A model generated the notes under the pieces. The model made no database searches and was not told the origin of the DNA. It saw only the letters and a list, made by a program, of their open reading frames with translations. 24,905 nucleotides of DNA from RUG626 sp964411785 (GTDB taxonomy: Bacteria > Bacillota > Clostridia > Oscillospirales > Oscillospiraceae). A program made the position numbers and the translations under genes. This document shows positions 22,551 to 24,905 of this stretch, in pieces; position 1 is the stretch's first letter, and each line of letters opens with the position of its first letter. Location of the stretch: the NCBI GenBank assembly GCA_964411785.1, contig CAYPMJ010000012.1, positions 1-24,905 on the forward strand, in the 5' to 3' direction.

Positions 22551-24632
22551 ATGCCCAGAGAATATTCCTTAGAGAACACGAGAAACATCGGCATCATGGC
22601 ACACATTGATGCCGGAAAAACTACTACAACAGAGCGTATCCTTTTCTACACGGGGCGTACCCACAAAATGGGCGAGACTCATGAGGGTGCGGCCACAATG
22701 GACTGGATGGAGCAGGAGCAGGAACGCGGTATCACCATAACGTCCGCCGCGACCACATGTCACTGGAAGGGAAAGCGCATCAATATCATAGACACACCGG
22801 GTCACGTGGATTTTACGGTGGAGGTGGAGCGCTCTCTGCGTGTGCTGGATGGTTCTGTCACCGTGATGTGCGCAAAGGGAGGAGTGGAGCCGCAGTCAGA
22901 GACGGTCTGGCGTCAGGCCGACCACTACCATGTCCCACGCATGATTTACGTGAACAAGATGGACATCACCGGCGCGGACTTCTTCAATGTCCTGGACATG
23001 GTTCATGACAGGCTGAAGGCCAACGCAGTGCCTGTCCAGCTGCCCATTGGCAAGGAGGGGGATTTCCGCGGGATAATCGACCTCATCGAGATGAATGCCG
23101 ACGTGTACTACGATGAGCTCGGCAAGGACATGCGTGTTGAGGAGATCCCGGAGAATCTTCGGGAGCTTGCGGATGAGTACCGGATAAAGCTGTTGGAAGC
23201 GGTTTCAGATTTCGATGACGGGATCATGGAGAACTACCTTGAGGGCAGGCCGATAAGCTCTGATGCGATAAAGGCTGCAATACGCAAGGCCACCATAGAG
23301 AATAAGATGGTTCCAGTCACGTGCGGTACTTCCTATCGCAATAAGGGAGTGCAGAAGCTTCTTGATGCGATAGTGGATTTTATGCCCTCGCCGTTGGATA
23401 TTCCGCCGATAAAGGGCATTAACCCCAATACTGAGGAAGAGGACGAGCGCCCTGCGGACGATGACGCGCCATTCTCAGCTCTGGCCTTTAAGATCGCCAC
23501 AGATCCATATGTGGGACGGCTCAGCTTTGTCCGTGTCTATTCGGGAACGATAGACGCCGGCACGGCAGTCCTCAACCCTGGAAAGAGGCAGCGTGAGCGC
23601 ATAGGGAGAATCCTGCTCATGCACGCTAATCACAGAGAGGATATAACAAAAATATACTCCGGAGACATAGCTGCTGTGGTTGGCCTGAGAAACACCACCA
23701 CAGGTGATACGCTCTGCGACCCGGAGCACCCGATTGTACTGGAGTCGATGGAGTTTCCGGACCCTGTTATCCGTGTGGCTATTGAGCCGAAGACAAAGGC
23801 TGGCCAGGAGAAGATGGCCATAGCACTCCAGAAGCTTGCAGAGGAGGATCCGACCTTCAAGACCTATACCGATGACGAGACGGGACAGACGATAATCGCC
23901 GGGATGGGTGAGCTGCACCTGGAGATAATTGTGGATCGCCTGATGCGTGAGTTTAAGGTTGAGGCCAATGTGGGACGCCCGCAGGTTTCCTATAAGGAGA
24001 CGGTGAAGGGCAAAGCCGATGTGGAATGCAAGTATGCGCGGCAGTCCGGAGGCAAGGGCCAGTATGGTCATGTAAAGATTCGCCTGGAGCCTAACGAGTC
24101 AGGCAAGGGCTATGAGTTCGTGAATGAGATAACAGGCGGCGCAATCCCGAAGGAGTATATACCTGCCGTGGATCAGGGTATACAGGGCGCGATGCAGTCC
24201 GGAGTTCTCGCAGGGTATCCGGTGGTAGACGTGAAGGTTACACTGTATGACGGCTCATTCCATGAGGTGGACTCCTCGGAGATGGCATTCAAGATTGCCG
24301 GATCAATGGCCTTCAAGGAGGCCTGTCAGAAGGCGGACCCAACCATTCTTGAGCCCATTATGAAGGTCACCGTTACGGGACCGGAGGACTATATGGGCGA
24401 CATCATCGGTGATCTGAACTCCCGCAGAGGTTCAATTACAGGGACGGATATCCGGAACGGTACGGTGCAGGTGATGGCGGATGTGCCGCTCTCCACCATG
24501 TTCGGGTACTCGACAGATCTCCGCTCGAAGACTCAGGGACGCGCCAGCTTCAGCATGGAGCCGAGTCACTTTGTTGAGATACCGAGAAATCTCAGAGATG
24601 AGATTGTCAAGGCACGCGGACAGGGCAAATAA
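22551..24632 (+). CDS. fusA: Elongation factor G
   Basis: EF-G drives translocation of the ribosome with GTP hydrolysis. The 693-residue product has the P-loop AHIDAGKTTTTERIL, the switch region with RGITITSAATT, DTPGHVDFT, and NKMD for guanine binding. Domains II to V follow with GMGELHLEI and VGRPQVSYKE. The length is normal. The ATG follows AGGAGAGATACTTTTT. It is preceded by rpsG and followed by tuf, the standard order. Confidence 0.98.
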   Translation: MPREYSLENTRNIGIMAHIDAGKTTTTERILFYTGRTHKMGETHEGAATMDWMEQEQERGITITSAATTCHWKGKRINIIDTPGHVDFTVEVERSLRVLDGSVTVMCAKGGVEPQSETVWRQADHYHVPRMIYVNKMDITGADFFNVLDMVHDRLKANAVPVQLPIGKEGDFRGIIDLIEMNADVYYDELGKDMRVEEIPENLRELADEYRIKLLEAVSDFDDGIMENYLEGRPISSDAIKAAIRKATIENKMVPVTCGTSYRNKGVQKLLDAIVDFMPSPLDIPPIKGINPNTEEEDERPADDDAPFSALAFKIATDPYVGRLSFVRVYSGTIDAGTAVLNPGKRQRERIGRILLMHANHREDITKIYSGDIAAVVGLRNTTTGDTLCDPEHPIVLESMEFPDPVIRVAIEPKTKAGQEKMAIALQKLAEEDPTFKTYTDDETGQTIIAGMGELHLEIIVDRLMREFKVEANVGRPQVSYKETVKGKADVECKYARQSGGKGQYGHVKIRLEPNESGKGYEFVNEITGGAIPKEYIPAVDQGIQGAMQSGVLAGYPVVDVKVTLYDGSFHEVDSSEMAFKIAGSMAFKEACQKADPTILEPIMKVTVTGPEDYMGDIIGDLNSRRGSITGTDIRNGTVQVMADVPLSTMFGYSTDLRSKTQGRASFSMEPSHFVEIPRNLRDEIVKARGQGK

Positions 24633-24635
24633 TAC

Positions 24636-24664
24636 TTGCAAAATGTCCCTGCATGATGTAAAAT
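24636..24664 (+). promoter_or_regulatory. Sigma-A promoter of tuf
   Basis: TTGCAA (24636-24641), 17 bases, TAAAAT (24659-24664), directly after the fusA stop. It would give tuf a separate transcript with a leader of about 60 bases, explaining higher EF-Tu output than EF-G. Confidence 0.7.
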
Positions 24665-24730
24665 ACGATCAGGAATGAAGTACTAATTATCTTTTATCTT
24701 ACTTTCGTATCACAAGGAGGAATAACCGAA

Positions 24731-24905
24731 ATGGCCAAACAAAAGTTTGAACGCACAAAGCCTCACGTAAACATCGGCACGATCGGCCACATTGACCATG
24801 GCAAGACCACTTTGACCGCTGCCATCACCAAGGTGCTTTCGATGGCGGATCCGACTGCTGCGCAGTATACTGCCTATGACGCCATCGACAAGGCTCCTGA
24901 GGAGC
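24731..24905 (+). CDS. tuf: Elongation factor Tu, N-terminal part (cut by window end)
   Basis: The first 58 codons of EF-Tu, starting MAKQKFERTKPHVNIGTIGH and containing the GTP-binding P-loop GHIDHGKTTLTAAI. The ATG follows AAGGAGGAATAACCGAA. The gene runs past the right edge of the window. It delivers aminoacyl-tRNA to the ribosome. Confidence 0.97.
   Translation, partial: MAKQKFERTKPHVNIGTIGHIDHGKTTLTAAITKVLSMADPTAAQYTAYDAIDKAPEE

Overview
The window looks like the chromosome of a spore-forming, moderately GC-rich Clostridia member (Bacillota). The signs are dipicolinate synthase genes, GTG starts behind strong Shine-Dalgarno sites, a CytX-type thiamine operon under a TPP riboswitch, and the rpoB-rpoC-rpsL-rpsG-fusA-tuf block. 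An Oscillospirales-like host is a guess that I cannot confirm from sequence alone.

Layout. (1) 1-193: 5' part of an initiator tRNA on the minus strand with its own promoter. (2) 194-8606: the dpaA-dpaB operon, with dpaB cut in two by about 7 kb of DNA rich in large serine recombinases (LSRs). (3) 8742-9260: a dCTP deaminase gene on the minus strand. (4) 9584-12556: promoter, TPP riboswitch, attenuator, thiE, thiD, cytX and terminator. (5) 12763-13506: a lone pilin-like membrane protein gene on the minus strand. (6) 13566 to the end: rpoB, rpoC, rpsL, rpsG, fusA and the start of tuf.

The main discovery is a nested pair of intervening elements. The outer element (1495-8465, 6971 bp) interrupts dpaB after the codon for Tyr148. 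Joining the flanks at a shared TT restores an uninterrupted dipicolinate synthase subunit B of about 194 residues. The outer element's own LSR gene is itself split: its N-terminal half lies at 1720-2457 and its C-terminal half at 7584-8432. Between them sits an inner element (2455-7583, 5129 bp) with an XRE regulator, a small conserved protein and three more LSR genes in tandem. Joining the inner flanks at a shared AA restores a 527-residue LSR with no frameshift. In both cases, the circle junction (attP) that excision would form has a clear dyad symmetry centred exactly on the shared dinucleotide, as expected of LSR attP sites.

Proposed working (inference): the inner recombinases excise the inner element, which rebuilds the outer recombinase. 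That enzyme, co-oriented with the sporulation operon dpaAB, excises the outer element and rebuilds dpaB so that the mother cell can make dipicolinic acid. This resembles skin in sigK and the reported spoVFB-intervening element of Bacillus weihenstephanensis, but with a second, nested layer. The alternative is that two ordinary mobile elements landed one inside the other and the strain makes less or no DpaAB-derived DPA. The clean, reversible junctions favour excisable elements but do not prove developmental control.
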